From the NCBI GenBank assembly GCA_024760905.1, contig CM045729.1, positions 44,392,080-44,456,079 of the forward strand: DNA of 64,000 bases. The letters are read 5' to 3'. Each line of letters begins with the position of its first letter. The stretch's first letter is position 1. Made by a program: the position numbers and the translations under genes. Source of the stretch: Plotosus lineatus (taxonomy: Eukaryota > Chordata > Actinopteri > Siluriformes > Plotosidae). Positions 22,285 through 32,815 of the stretch are shown in pieces. Below the pieces are notes generated by a model that saw only the letters and a program-made list of their open reading frames with translations, was not told the origin of the DNA and ran no database searches.

Positions 22285-22474
22285 TATGACAAAGTCTAAC
22301 CCTGGCTACGCCCACATTCAGTGCTCCCATTGGTAGGATTTTGGTGTGGGTTGCCTCCAATAAGTAAAACCTTCAAACATTCGAGTATTTCAAAGAGACA
22401 TTCAACTTCAAGAAACTGCCTGCTGTTTGGGTAATCACTCAACCTTTATCCTTTTTACTGTAGAAGACTTTGTG
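22285..22474 (+). promoter_or_regulatory. Probable promoter and non-coding exon 1 of PRR13-like copy B
   Basis: The stretch has an inverted CCAAT box (ATTGG) at 22329 and a GC-rich patch, then sequence related to 1440-1500 (a 'ctgcctgctg' and 'aacctttatcc' block), and a possible donor at 22475 (gtcagt). It lies 5.2 kb upstream of the copy B coding exon, in the same position relative to its gene as 1280-1520 is to copy A. The function is inferred from shared position and sequence. Confidence 0.42.
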
Positions 22475-22954
22475 GTCAGTTAGTCATGTTAACCTGTGTG
22501 ATTTATTATGGGAGAACATGTTGTAATTGAATCATATCAATGAGATTAAGAGGTTGCAGACTCAAAACAATTTAAAAGTACAGCTCAACTATAAACCAGT
22601 AAAAGTTACTACCTTAGGTTTTTTGTCAGAAGACAAGTTTTATGTTTTTTTTATGGTTTTTGTGTTGTCAAGCATTTGGACCTCCTTAATAATCAAAGGG
22701 ACTTTATGCAAACTATGATATGCTAAAATTCTATGATTATGATGATGATGATTTTAGTCATTTGCAGGGTATAGTCATGATACTTTTATTTTAAAAATAA
22801 ACCATGTAAATTCTTATGTATATTATTTGGAGCAGTGTTTGCATTGAGGTGCAGCCACCAGACAGATGTCAGTTTAAAGACAACATGTTCCATTTCTAAT
22901 GAAAACTAGAGCTCCATGTCACCTCTGTCATGACTTAATCATAGATTGCTTGTA
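22475..22954. other. Presumed first intron of PRR13-like copy B
   Basis: AT-rich with a short GATGAT run near 22738. Nothing else recognised. Confidence 0.4.
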
Positions 22955-23080
22955 AATTCATTCACTCACTTGCCGAGCCGTTTAATCCTTCTAGGGTCGC
23001 AGGGAGTCTAGTGCCTATCTCAGTCAACACAGGGAAAAGGTAGGGCGCACCTTGAACAGCTCATCAGACTTGAAAGATGC
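22955..23080 (-). repeat. Mermaid-like SINE tail
   Basis: 'cattcactcacttgccgagc' then 'agggtcgcagggagtctagt', the tail in minus orientation. Confidence 0.65.
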
Positions 23081-23194
23081 AGCTTTGCAGAAAAGTCAGC
23101 TGAGGACTGCTACGTTGTTAGTATCATGAGTGACATATGTACAGCAGTAAGGAAAGATAAATCCATTGGGAAACAAAGTAAAATATAAATTCTC

Positions 23195-23480
23195 AAATCT
23201 TTAGTGCTCCTGATAGCAATATATGGCTGTCAATGTTGAACACTGAAAGACTCTGATGATAAACAAATCAGTTGTTTTGAATTATGGTTTTGTAGATGGA
23301 TGCTATGAATAAGTTGGATGGATAAAAGAAAGAGCGAAAACGTCCTACTGGCAAAATCAAAAGATTGCTGAACTCCTATGTGAAGAGACTGAGATACTTT
23401 GTACATACAGCAAGGCGCAATTAGAATTAGCTTACAAAAGGATATACTAACTGGAACGGTATTAACAGACATCATATAGC
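23195..23480 (+). repeat. Decayed non-LTR retrotransposon C-terminal fragment
   Basis: Frames around 23205-23420 read AIYGCQC-TLK, then DDKQISCFELW and KRLRYFVHTARRN, resembling the post-RT region of endonuclease/RT LINEs (YGCE-WTL, FEMWCYRRML, RLRFFGH). Heavily mutated; family uncertain. Confidence 0.45.
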
Positions 23481-23559
23481 ACCCGTTCTGTTTTAATTTT
23501 CATTTAATGAGACATTATAAAAGAAATAAAGAACATTGATTGTTTTGGTTATAATTTGT

Positions 23560-23905
23560 CCATTCATTTAAATACACCGCTTTATCCTAGGCCTGTGGGG
23601 AAGTTAGAGCCTATCCAAGAAATCTCTGGCTGAAGGTGTGGTATACCCCAAATAGCTCACTAGTCTACTGCAGGGCCAAAAACACAATCATTCAGACTCA
23701 CATGTACATCTGGAGGTACTGTAATTTGAAATATCTAACTGGCCTAATATTGCATGTCTTTTGAGTTTGGGAGGAAGCAGGAGTATCCAGAGGAAATTGA
23801 TGCAAGCACAGAGAGAACACAGAGCTCTACTCAGAAAGCCATGAGAGTCAAAGCCAGAACTTTTTTTGCTGTGAGGTGACGGTGCTAACCACCGGGAGAC
23901 ATGCC
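23560..23905 (-). repeat. Mermaid-like SINE, nearly complete
   Basis: Tail, core ('gtttgggaggaagcaggagt') and tRNA head in minus orientation. Confidence 0.7.
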
Positions 23906-24149
23906 ATTGTAGAACATGTCAACTTGACAGAAATGCCTTTGCTGGCAATGGGGTTTCAACTCAGGACCTTCTTGCCATGGGCAAGAATGTTATCCATCAT
24001 GCCACTGTGTCCAAACAAAAATAAAATACAACATGAAATTTATTATTATTACATTAATTTATTATTTATTTTTATTAAATTACATTATAATTTAATTTAT
24101 AAATTAAGAGAGAGCTGAGCCGAAGGCAAAGCTCTTGATTTACTAATTT

Positions 24150-24605
24150 ATCTACGTTCCAACCCTCACCTGTGGTCACGAACTTTGGGTTGTGTCCGAA
24201 AGAACAAGATTACTGTTACAAGCGGCTGAAATAAGCTTCCTTTGCCAGGTGGCGGGGCTCTCCCTTAGAGATAGGGTGAGAAGCTCAGCCATCCGGGAGG
24301 AGTTCGGAGTAGAACTGCTGCTCCTCCGCATTGAGAGGAGCCAGTTGAGGTGGCTCGGGCATCTAGTTAGAATGTCTCGCGAACACCTCCCTGGTGTGAT
24401 GTTTTGGGCATGTCCAAGCAAGAAGAGACCCCAGGGTCGATCCGGACATGCTGGAGGGATTATGTCTCTCAGCTGGTCTGAGAACAGCCCAGTGTCTCCC
24501 CGGTAGAGCTGGAGGAAGTGGCTGGGGAGAGGGACGCCTGGACCTCATTGCTTAGGCTGCTGCCCCCGCGACCCGTCCTCAATTAAGTGGAGGAAGATGG
24601 ATGAA
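24150..24605 (+). mobile_element. Rex3 LINE 3' fragment
   Basis: Encodes ISFLCQVAGLSLRDRVRSSAIREEFGVELLLL and QLRWLGHLVRMSREHLPG, the Rex3 C-terminal region, and ends with GGAGGAAGATGGATGAATGA, a Rex3-like tail. It is 5'-truncated and frame-shifted near 24450. Same family as 5786-8060. Confidence 0.82.
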
Positions 24606-24830
24606 TGAGTTCTAAATTATTATTATTGTTAATAATAATAATAATGATAATAATAATAATAAACATCTACTCAGTCATTGGCTCACAGATCAGTAACCTG
24701 GTTTCATCTTTGAGCCTGGGTAGAGGTTTTCTCCATGTTTTCTCCATGTCTGTGTGTGTTTTCTTTCATGTCCCAAAATCACCCCAGGTGTATTGGCTAA
24801 AATAAGTGTGTGTGTGTGAGTGTGTGTGTG

Positions 24831-24883
<53 letters not shown>

Positions 24884-24965
24884 AACTTCCCAAATTTGTT
24901 GGAATACCACCTAAAACAAGTTTTGCAGCCTGTCAGTCTGAGAAAGTTGTTTGGATTGCACAACA

Positions 24966-25156
24966 TTTTACATTTACATTTATATTTACAGTATTTGGCA
25001 GACGGATAAGAGTGACTTACAATTATTATATTTATTCAACTGAGTAATTGAGGGTTATGGGCCTTGTTCAAGGGCCCAACAGTACTGACAGTTGGGATTG
25101 ATCCACTGACCTACAGATCAGTAACCCATCACCTTATCCACTATCCAGTACCACCA
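24966..25156 (-). repeat. tRNA-derived SINE, type K
   Basis: Reverse complement of the 53033-53215 type: tail 'tacatttacatttatattta' at the left, tRNA head at the right. It interrupts a duplicated block. Confidence 0.7.
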
Positions 25157-25199
25157 CTGCAAAAGCTGCAAAGGTGTTTCAAATGGCCTTCATCCTCAC

Positions 25200-25204
<5 letters not shown>

Positions 25205-25252
<48 letters not shown>
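25205..25252 (+). repeat. (CA)n(TA)n microsatellite
   Basis: About 17 CA units then TA units, directly before the SINE target site. Confidence 0.9.
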
Positions 25253-25253
<1 letters not shown>

Positions 25254-25265
25254 CTGTATGTAGTA

Positions 25266-25607
25266 CTGAGGCAGTGGTGGCCTGGTGGTATAGGTTGCTG
25301 GATCGTTGATCCTAAGGTTGGAGGTTTGAGTCCCACTCTCCACAAGGTTGTCAACCCCCCCCCCCCCCCCCCCCGTCTTGCAGCTAACTGGGCCATGTCT
25401 CTCACTGTCTATGGTGAGAGGCATGTAAAAGAACCATTGCTGACTTTCGTAAAGAGTAGCTGCAAAGCCGTCCGTGTGTTCCTGTCCCTTGCTAAAGGGT
25501 TGTGTCAGGAAGGGCATCCAGCGTAAAAACCTATACCAAATCAAACGTGCGAATCATTCGCTGTGGCGACTCCTGAAAAAGGGGAAAAAGCCGAAAGGAA
25601 ATTTATC
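25266..25607 (+). mobile_element. tRNA-derived SINE with RTE-like tail
   Basis: Target duplication ACTGTATGTAGTA at 25253-25265 and 25608-25620. The head has A-box-like GGTGGCCTGGTGG and B-box GGTTTGAGTCCC, then a body, then a tail matching both ends of the RTE LINE (GTGTCAGGAAGGGCATC; CGCTGTGGCGACTCCTGAA). A C18 tract at 25357 lies in the body. Confidence 0.88.
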
Positions 25608-25620
25608 ACTGTATGTAGTA

Positions 25621-25803
25621 TGTATTTCTTGCTTCATATAAAACATTTCTATCAAGAACTATATCTAAAATCTGACCCTGGCTACGCACGCATTCAGTGC
25701 TCCCATTGGTAGGATTTTGGTGTGGGTTGCCTCCAATAAGTAATACCTTCAGACATTCTATTTCAAAGAAACACTCAACTTCAAGAAACTGCCTGCTGTT
25801 TGG
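25621..25803 (+). promoter_or_regulatory. Second, truncated copy of the copy-B promoter segment
   Basis: This repeats about 22235-22435, including the inverted CCAAT box (25705) and the 'aagaaactgcctgctgtttgg' stretch, with small gaps. It stops exactly where the first-exon 3' half should begin and runs into another duplicated block (25804-26210). It has no donor equivalent, so it is probably inactive or an alternative start. Confidence 0.5.
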
Positions 25804-26216
25804 GTAATCACAAAATCAATAGAATCAGTCGTCCAATTCTAATATATATTTATATATATTTTTTTTTTGGGGGGGGGGGGGGGGGTGTATGTAAAGTACA
25901 CTTTCAACCACCTCCTTTAGTTCTTTCTTGTAGATTTTTTGAAGAGATAGTTTGAAAACAGGCTGCTGTGTGTGGAATGGTACTGCCTTTCACTGGAGTG
26001 TTTCCATGATGCAATTCCTGCTATATAGTACCTCCCTCATTCCATTCTTCCTCTAGCTTCTTCTTCCCTGCCACTGTTTTCACAGCAGTACCTTCAGCTT
26101 TTCATGGATTTGACTTTTCAGGCGTAGGTAGTGATTGGGACACACCCATCAAATAAATATCAAGAAAATATTTTTCTTTATTGAGGTTCAAACATTAATT
26201 CAGTCATAGGGGTGAA

Positions 26217-26256
<40 letters not shown>

Positions 26257-26257
<1 letters not shown>

Positions 26258-26535
26258 AGTGACAAGCATCCAATGAGCAGGTGGTAGGATTGCATAATGA
26301 GATGACTTGCTGGATGTCTTCATTGGTAAGATTGGAAAACTGTGCAAGGGAAGGGGAAGTGGAATCTACGCTGTGTAGGAGTTGCGGTGGGAGTAAATGT
26401 CTGACAAAATTGTTTAATCTACCCACTAGAGAAGTTGGCAATGTCTTCAGCAGTCATGTCGGTCAGGGAGGATGGGGCAGGTGGAGCAGATGGACTGAAT
26501 AAGGATGAAAAGATGTTGTGGAGTTTGTGTGGGTC
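26257..26535 (-). repeat. L2-type LINE fragment
   Basis: The minus-strand ORF 26441-26256 encodes SLAQFSNLTNEDIQQVISLCNPTTCSLD, which resembles the stretch before the RT domain of fish L2-like elements (a conserved x-NPTTCPLDP motif). Upstream minus-strand sequence continues it with frame breaks. Confidence 0.5.
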
Positions 26536-26974
26536 TTGTGCAGCAGTGTCCAACTTTTTCTCGTGGAAGTCCAGAGATGTCAAAGTTTTTTGAAGCCAGT
26601 GCCCTCTTCTGACTGTGAGATGTCATGAATCTCCTTCAAAAGATTGATTTTCTGACTGCACTCCAACTAATAGAGGGCCCTGTACTTGCAGTTTAATGTA
26701 CGTACACTAATATATTTTGCTCTTTGATAAAGCCGTGGAGTATTTTATTCCTCAACTTTCCTCTGACAGTACAGGTTAAATTCATGTTGACAGTTTTTGA
26801 ATAATTGATCTGTTTTTGGATAATTGCAGCTTGGATTAAAGTCATTTAATTCAAGTTAATATCTAAAAACATTGAGACATTAAGAACATGAGCATATATT
26901 TAATAAATGATGATGCTGCATTCTGATTTGCATTTCAGAGTCTCTGCCATAAGTCATTTATTTACAACCATCAG
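26536..26974. other. Unassigned sequence
   Basis: AT-rich presumed intron of copy B. No element recognised. Confidence 0.45.
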
Positions 26975-27270
26975 ATTCAGTGGTGAGCGGCATGGTAGCA
27001 TTGGTTTTAGCAGGTCCATTTCACAGCAAGAAGGTCCTGGATTTGAGTCCCGGGCTCAGGCCAATTTATGTGGACTATACATGTTCTTCCCGTGCTTGCA
27101 ACGGTTTCTTTAGGGTATTCCGGTTTCCTCCCACAATCACATTACACATTAAGCTGACTGGCTGTTCCAAACTGCCCCTAGTTGTGAGTGAAGGGTTGTG
27201 TGTGTAGGTTGTCCCTCCAGTGGTCTAGCAGGTTGTTCAGGGTGTACTCTGTCTTCATTTGGGATTTTAT
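26975..27270 (+). repeat. Mermaid-like SINE upstream of PRR13-like copy B
   Basis: Head 'agcggcatggtagcattggt', core 'ccggtttcctcccacaatca', tail 'ttgttcagggtgtactctgt'. Confidence 0.7.
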
Positions 27271-27309
27271 TGATAATTTAAATGAACTGCAATTTTACTG
27301 AAATGACAA

Positions 27310-27600
27310 GTATACAAGTGCATGGTTAGCATTGCCACTTCACACCTTTCTCTATGATTAGCTTAGATGTTCTCCATATGCTTGCACGAGTTTCCTCTGG
27401 GTAATCCAGTGTCCGCACAGTCTAAAAACATAAACTGTAGGCCAACTGGAAACTCTAAATTGCCCATAGGTGTAAATGTGAATGTATGTTTGAATCTGTT
27501 TTAGCCCTGAAATAGACCATGACCAGCTTGGCATGTACCCCATCTTTCACTCAAAGTCATCGGGGATTGTGTCCTGCTTCCTGCACGACCCTGATGGATA
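27310..27600 (+). repeat. Mermaid-like SINE just upstream of the copy B acceptor
   Basis: 'agtgcatggttagcattgcc' head, 'ctaaaaacataaactgtagg' core, ending near 'cgaccctgatggata'. It lies 70 bp before the copy B coding exon. Confidence 0.65.
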
Positions 27601-27695
27601 TGTCAACAACAGTGAATGTTTTTAGTTATTTCATTAACTTTAATTTGACTTGTGTTTTGGTGTGTCTTACAGAGGAAAATTCCACAGCCACAGCT

Positions 27696-28478
27696 ATGAA
27701 CCCCAACTTTCAACAACAGTCTAAGGTCTTTGATCCAAATACTCCATTTGGTAACACACCTTACCAGTTTCCACAGCCTGGGTTTGGTGGCCAATTACCC
27801 TTTCAAGGAGGAACAGTCAATCCCCCTGTGGGCCCAGGACCATACCCAGGTGGGCCATGCAATCCCCCCATGGCTCCTAGTCCATACCCAGGAGGGCCAT
27901 GTGATCCCTCTAAAGTCCCAGCACCATGTCCAGGGGGTCACTATGCTGGCTTTAACCAAGGACCAGGATTTGGGCCTGGACAAAATTTTGGTCATGGTCA
28001 CAGTCATGAGCATGGTTGTGGTTACGGTCACGAACACGGTCATGGTCATGAGCATGGTTGTGGTCATGGTCACGAGCATGGTTGTGGTCATGGTCACGAA
28101 CACGGTCATGGCCATGGTCATGTGCACGGGCATGGTCACGGCCATGGGCACGGGCACGGCCATGGCCATGGTCACGGCCATGGTCATGGTCATGGGCACA
28201 GTCATGGCCATGGTCATGGGCACGGGCATGGTCATGGGCATGGTCCAGGGAAGAAACACAAGAAGAGACATGGAAAGAAACATGGAAGGGGTGGCAGGGT
28301 AAGACCATAAATCTGATTTTAGAGAAGTTTAAACACAGTAATAGAAGATCAAACTGGGTATGTGTGACTATGGTTGCATTTCTTTATATATTTTTAATGA
28401 GTTTCCATCTTCCCACAGCATTCTGGGAGTGGAAGTGGAAGTGGAAGTGGAAGTGGAAGTTGCTCTGACTCCAATTAG
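27696..28478 (+). CDS. PRR13-like proline-/histidine-rich protein, copy B (His-Gly repeat)
   Basis: Two coding exons, 27696-28298 and 28419-28478, join at a phase-0 intron (donor GCAGG/gtaaga, acceptor cttcccacag) to give 220 aa. The acceptor at 27671-27672 and 23 nt of 5' UTR match copy A almost base for base, as do the first eight residues MNPNFQQQ. Residues 31-80 hold four 14-residue PYPGG-type units, two fewer than copy A. Residues 99-184 are a His-Gly run where about every second residue is His, followed by GKKHKKRHGKKHGR. The last exon encodes HSG, a GS repeat, then CSDSN, replacing the poly-Ser/DSD of copy A. A dense His run could bind Zn or Ni, but this is inferred. ATG 27696 is chosen because an upstream in-frame ORF crosses the splice acceptor and matches nothing in copy A. 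Confidence 0.7.
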
Positions 28479-28897
28479 AATATTCTTCAAAACAAGTCTC
28501 CAGTTAATGACAAAAGAATATAAATACAGTACATGTATATTGGGTCAGTTTCTCAAAAATGCAATTAACATTAAAATGTAAGCTAATGAATGTTCGGTGC
28601 ATATTTATTTTTCATCACAAACATGAAAGGAACTTGTTTAGATCAAATTTATTCTCTAAACCAGGGATCGGCAACCCAAGGCTCTTGAACCGTGTGCGGC
28701 TCTTTAGCACCAGCCTAGTGGCTCCCTGGAGCGTTTTCAAAAATGCATGAAAATGAAAAAGCTGTAGAGGAGGTATTTTTGTTTGTTTGTTTTAATATGG
28801 TTTCTGTAGGAGGAGCCTGACAGACATTCTGAATTTTTTCCAATGTTTTAAAAATTTGTATGAAAAATATTAGGCCTACATTTCAACATTTTTATCA

Positions 28898-29701
28898 ATG
28901 AAGATTTGCGTAATAGCCTGCGACACACGTTTCTGCGCAATGTGTTGCCAGGCAGGTTGCTGTTGTAAACAAACCAGTGGGTGCGTCATAGGCTGTGGCT
29001 CTCAAAGGAAAAAAGATAAAGATAATGAGAACAGGGGATTCAAGGAAAAATGGACCAAATCATTTGCTTTCATTGCCAATGTGGAATGATTGCCTACATG
29101 CTTGCTTTGTAATGAGAAGCTGTCAAATAACAAAAAGAGTAATTTGGAAACACATTTCCAGCGAAGGCATGCGAGATTTGCAGTCGACTACAAAGTTGGG
29201 ACTGAGAGAAAAAGTGTGATTGCAGTACTACTGGAGAAATTAGAGGGTTGCAAAGATATATTTAAGAAGTGGATTGCATCACCAAACTTCACTACTGCTG
29301 CTATTTTTGTTGCAACCCGAGAGATAATAAAGCATGGAAAACGATTCACAGATGGTGATTACATGAAGGATTCATTCATTAAAATATCAGAGCACCTATT
29401 TTCAGACTTCAAAAACAAAACAGAGATAATACAGAAAATTAAAGACGTGCCTCTCTCCACAAAGACAGTGAAGGAAAGGGTCATTAAAATGGCAGGCAAC
29501 ATCACCAATCAGCAAATCAAGGACATTAATTTAGCTCCAGCATACTCAATCGCATGTGATGAGTCGTGTGATGTAGTTAACACTGAACAGACAGCGCTGT
29601 TGTACAGGTATGTAAACTCTGATGGGCCACAAGAAGAAATGATTGAATTAATATCACTGAAAGGCCAAACACGGGGGATGACATCTGTGAGGTTGTGCTG
29701 A
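28898..29701 (+). pseudogene. hAT transposase (ZBED/GTF2IRD2-like), truncated N-terminal half
   Basis: One frame reads FKEKWTKSFAFIANVE, a stop at 29087-29089, then LPTCLLCNEKLSNNKKSN and on to 29701. CLLCNEKL...THFQRRH is a BED-like zinc finger, and APAYSIACDESCDVVNTEQ carries the first catalytic Asp of the hAT DDE domain. A 1-nt shift near 29680 and the loss of the remaining several hundred residues leave it inactive. Genomes often carry domesticated relatives, but this one is a dead transposon ORF. Confidence 0.85.
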
Positions 29702-30244
29702 AGTGTTTAAATGACAAAAGAATAAACACCAACCACCAGATTATCTGATAATGCACAGAAATCAAAATTAAACTGTCTTGTTTTTGTTTCATATAGCCTG
29801 CTTACCTTTTCAAAAGGCTGCTGTTTTAACTGCAGGGTGTGTTTTATTGCACTCTGTTGCCCAAATAAGAGGAAAAAACGAACAGGATTTTATTGTTATT
29901 GAGGTTTGAAGAGAACTGAATTTTATTTACATGGGCAGGTCTGAAACTACAGGAGGCATATATGCACATTTCTATTTTGTTTTTTGTTTGTTTGTTTGTT
30001 TTTTTCGAATTCTCAAAATAAAAATAACACATAAAATGTGATTTCTTTATTGAATTTTTATAATTTCATCAATGCAACAAATCATAATACATTAATATAG
30101 TAATGGAAGTTAAACATAAAGCACAAAATATCATACAACTAAGTAGTCACGTGGTGTCATTCTCTCCAGGATGTGCTGCAGGGAAAATAAATATTTAATC
30201 ATGAATTCTCATTATGTATTTGTAGCCTACTTAGTCATTTTGAT

Positions 30245-30550
30245 GTGGGGCCAGTGGTGTAGTGGTTAGGGTGCTGTGCTCATGATCAGGAGGTTGTGAG
30301 TTCGAATCCCACTGAGACCCTCACTGTGCTAAGACCCCTGGGCAAGGGCTCAACCACAAGTGTGCCTCTGTTCACCCAGCAGTATAAATAGGTATCAGTA
30401 AAAATATACTGTGAAGGTAACCTGCGATGGACTAGCGTCGCATCCAGGAGGAGTTGAACTACTAGTTGCTTCATGCTACAGAAACCAGGGATAAGCACCA
30501 GCCTGATGAGCCACTAGACTCGGGTGTAAAAACCCAACAGACTTTACCTT
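30245..30550 (+). mobile_element. tRNA-derived SINE, type C, nested in the hAT element
   Basis: TTAGTCATTTTGAT at 30231-30244 and 30551-30564. The head has GGTGTAGTGGTTAGGG and GAGTTCGAATCCC (A and B boxes), then 'cagtataaataggta', and an end 'aacagactttacc'. Confidence 0.88.
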
Positions 30551-30714
30551 TTAGTCATTTTGATAGTAGGCTAATATACACTTGCAGCCCTTGTTGCCTT
30601 CATATAAGGCTGAAAAGGCTTTTAATTTTTTGCGGCTCCAGACAGATTTGGTTTTAGTTTTTTGGTCCTGTATGGCTCTTTGAACATTTTGGGTTGGCAA
30701 CTCCTACTCTAAAC

Positions 30715-31639
30715 CATACTTTATGCCTTTAAACTACAAACATACACTTTCTAACTGTCGTCTTTTCATGATGATGAAATATATTCTCCAAGTAAATAAG
30801 GTAAATGTGGTAAATCTGCATTTTGCAATCTCACACTGTGTCTCTATCTAAAAGGGAAATGCTTCTGTAAGAGGATGAAGTTTTGATACCAGATGGTGTC
30901 AAACATTGTGCAATGTACTGCAGACGTATTTTGTGGTAATGTTTTTAAGCCAGTTGTTCATGCAGTCCCTCATGCAGGTCTTGATGCATCTACTGTAGTC
31001 ATTTTTTAAATTACAAATTGTAAATCATAGACATTTTCTAGCATTTTATGCTAAAAGCAGAAAATTAGGCTGACTAATGCGTGAATGCGTTTTATCTCAA
31101 AACAAAGTCTTACAACTTCTGAATGGCTTGTTTTATATGTGCAGGGTTTGTAAAGGAAATGATGAAATTATTTTTAAATTTGTTTTACTATGTAAAGCCA
31201 CCTTTGATCAACATAAATTGGAGAAAGTGTTCTACAATTAAAACCAAATTGGATTAAATTGAATTGTATATATTGTATACTGCAATATTTTTATTCTCTG
31301 TTTAATATTCTTTCTGGTTGAATTTAAGGGCTTTTCATTGCCTATGTGTAAATTATGTTATTCTGCTTGTTCTTAATTCTTCGTATTCGTAAATTCACTA
31401 AGTTTTTTTTGTTTTTGCACAGTTGCACAAATTACAAATTTGTGTATTGCAACAAGTGTCATACATCTCTCAATACAGTATATTGGACAGTTAACTATTA
31501 AATTAAATCTGAGTGTTCCTGTTTACAGTACATTAAAAATACTGGTTTGGAACCTACTGGAGAGCAAATTTATTTTGCAACATTGAAATATTTTTTTTTT
31601 TCAAGTCAGAATACTTTATTAATCTTTGATGAACTTATA
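30715..31639. other. Unassigned AT-rich sequence of 0.9 kb
   Basis: No gene or repeat family recognised; long A/T runs only. Confidence 0.5.
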
Positions 31640-31681
<42 letters not shown>

Positions 31682-31705
31682 TAAAAATATATATATATAA
31701 ATGTG

Positions 31706-31758
<53 letters not shown>

Positions 31759-31760
31759 GT
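31640..31760 (+). repeat. Two (TA)n tracts
   Basis: TA runs at about 31640-31678 and 31712-31755. Confidence 0.9.
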
Positions 31761-31869
31761 ATATACACACACATCAGGATATGTGTGCTTCTAAATTTAA
31801 GAATTACAAATATCTATATAAACAGAAACGGAATGAATCGAATTATTGTGGATATTGTTGCTATATGGA

Positions 31870-32179
31870 AGAGCAGTGGTGGCCTGGTAGGGCAGTGGTG
31901 GCCTGGTGGTAAAGGGCACTGGATCGCTGATAGTAAGGCTGTGGGTTTGAGTCCCACTCTCTACAAGGTTGTCACTGTCCCCCCCCAGTGCAGCTACCTG
32001 GAGTAAAAAGTAACAGCATAGCCGTCAGCGTGTTTCTACATCTTGCTAAAAAAAGGGTTGCGTCAGGAAAGGCATTCGACGTAAAAACCTATGCCAAATC
32101 AAACATGCAAATCAGATGGTTCACTCTGGCAATCCCTGAAAAAAAAAAACATGGAAAAAGCAGAAAGGAGAAGAAGAAG
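31870..32179 (+). mobile_element. tRNA-derived SINE with RTE-like tail
   Basis: Target duplication ATTGTTGCTATATGGA at 31854-31869 and 32180-32195. The tRNA head includes a small duplicated GCAGTGGTGGCCTGGT. Part of the body is deleted compared with 38142-38486. Ends GAAGAAG. Confidence 0.88.
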
Positions 32180-32195
32180 ATTGTTGCTATATGGA

Positions 32196-32579
32196 GGATT
32201 TGTAGTTTAATGGGCATAGGTAGGAATTACTGTATTACCTATATCGTTCAGTAGAGCATTTAGGTGGTATCAGTCTCACTGACTGTGTTCCTATGACTGA
32301 TCATCGGGTTGTGAGGTGGGTGGGAGGGAGTAGTTGTTCAGTATTGTCCTTATCTTGGACAACATTTGCCTTTCCAGCACGACTGTCAGAGAGTCCAGTT
32401 CCATCCTCACAGTGTTACTGAGCAGTTTGTTTATTCATCAGTTTTGGACCAGGGACCTAATTCCATTCTCCCTGATGGAGAGAGAAAAACTGACTCTTGA
32501 AAAAAATGACTCTTTTTATATGTAGTGTATGTTTTCGTAATTCTTAGTACACTCAATAAAATGTTAGCACTGCTATTCA
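32196..32579. other. Unassigned sequence
   Basis: No supported feature; a 63-codon ORF here has no recognisable content. Confidence 0.45.
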
Positions 32580-32815
32580 TCCATCTGACCATTCATGATC
32601 TCATTTATCTGTCAAGGTTACAGGAAAAGCTGGATCCCATCCCAGCTGTCTCCTGGTGACATGCATGTTACATCCTGGATAGCCTACTGCAGGTCTAAAA
32701 CAGAGAGAAACAACAATTCATGCTCATTCTCACAAATGAACAATTAAAATAGCCTGCTGACCTAATAGTACATGTTTTGGACTATGGGAGGAAAGTGAAG
32801 AAAACCACATCCACA
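32580..32815 (-). repeat. Mermaid-like SINE, headless
   Basis: Tail and core ('atgttttggactatgggagg') in minus orientation. Confidence 0.62.

Larger units (their letters stand above)
21365..22440 (+). repeat. Segmental duplication, copy 1 (blocks A-TG-B-C)
   Basis: Block A 21365-21728 ('gcctttcactggagtgtttc'), (TG)n, block B 21761-21890 ('gttttgcagcctgtcagttc'), an A/TA/CA tract, then block C 22225-22440, which is the copy B promoter. All three blocks recur at 24806-26256 in another order. Confidence 0.8.
24806..26256 (+). repeat. Segmental duplication, copy 2 (blocks TG-B-C-A-TG)
   Basis: (TG)n 24806-24880, B split by a type K SINE (24881-24960, 25157-25200), a SINE with target duplication (25266-25607), C 25621-25803, then A 25804-26210 and (TG)n 26219-26256. 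C joins A at a clean edge in mid-exon-1 sequence. Confidence 0.8.
28662..30706 (+). mobile_element. hAT DNA transposon with 8-bp target duplication
   Basis: CTCTAAAC repeats at 28654-28661 and 30707-30714. Ends are CAGGGATCGGCAACCC (left) and TAGGAGTTGCCAACCC (right, reverse complement), which are hAT-like in both end sequence and target length. It holds a broken transposase and a nested SINE (30245-30550). Length is 2045 bp including the SINE. Confidence 0.9.

Noticed and set aside
24690..24966. His-Thr repeat ORFs on the minus strand
   Set aside because: Translation of the (TG)n tract at 24806-24880.
27795..28283. Minus-strand Met/Thr-rich ORF and plus-strand shifted ORFs over the His-Gly run
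   Set aside because: They are other frames of a 6-nt repeat; the spliced His-Gly frame matches paralogue A at both ends.
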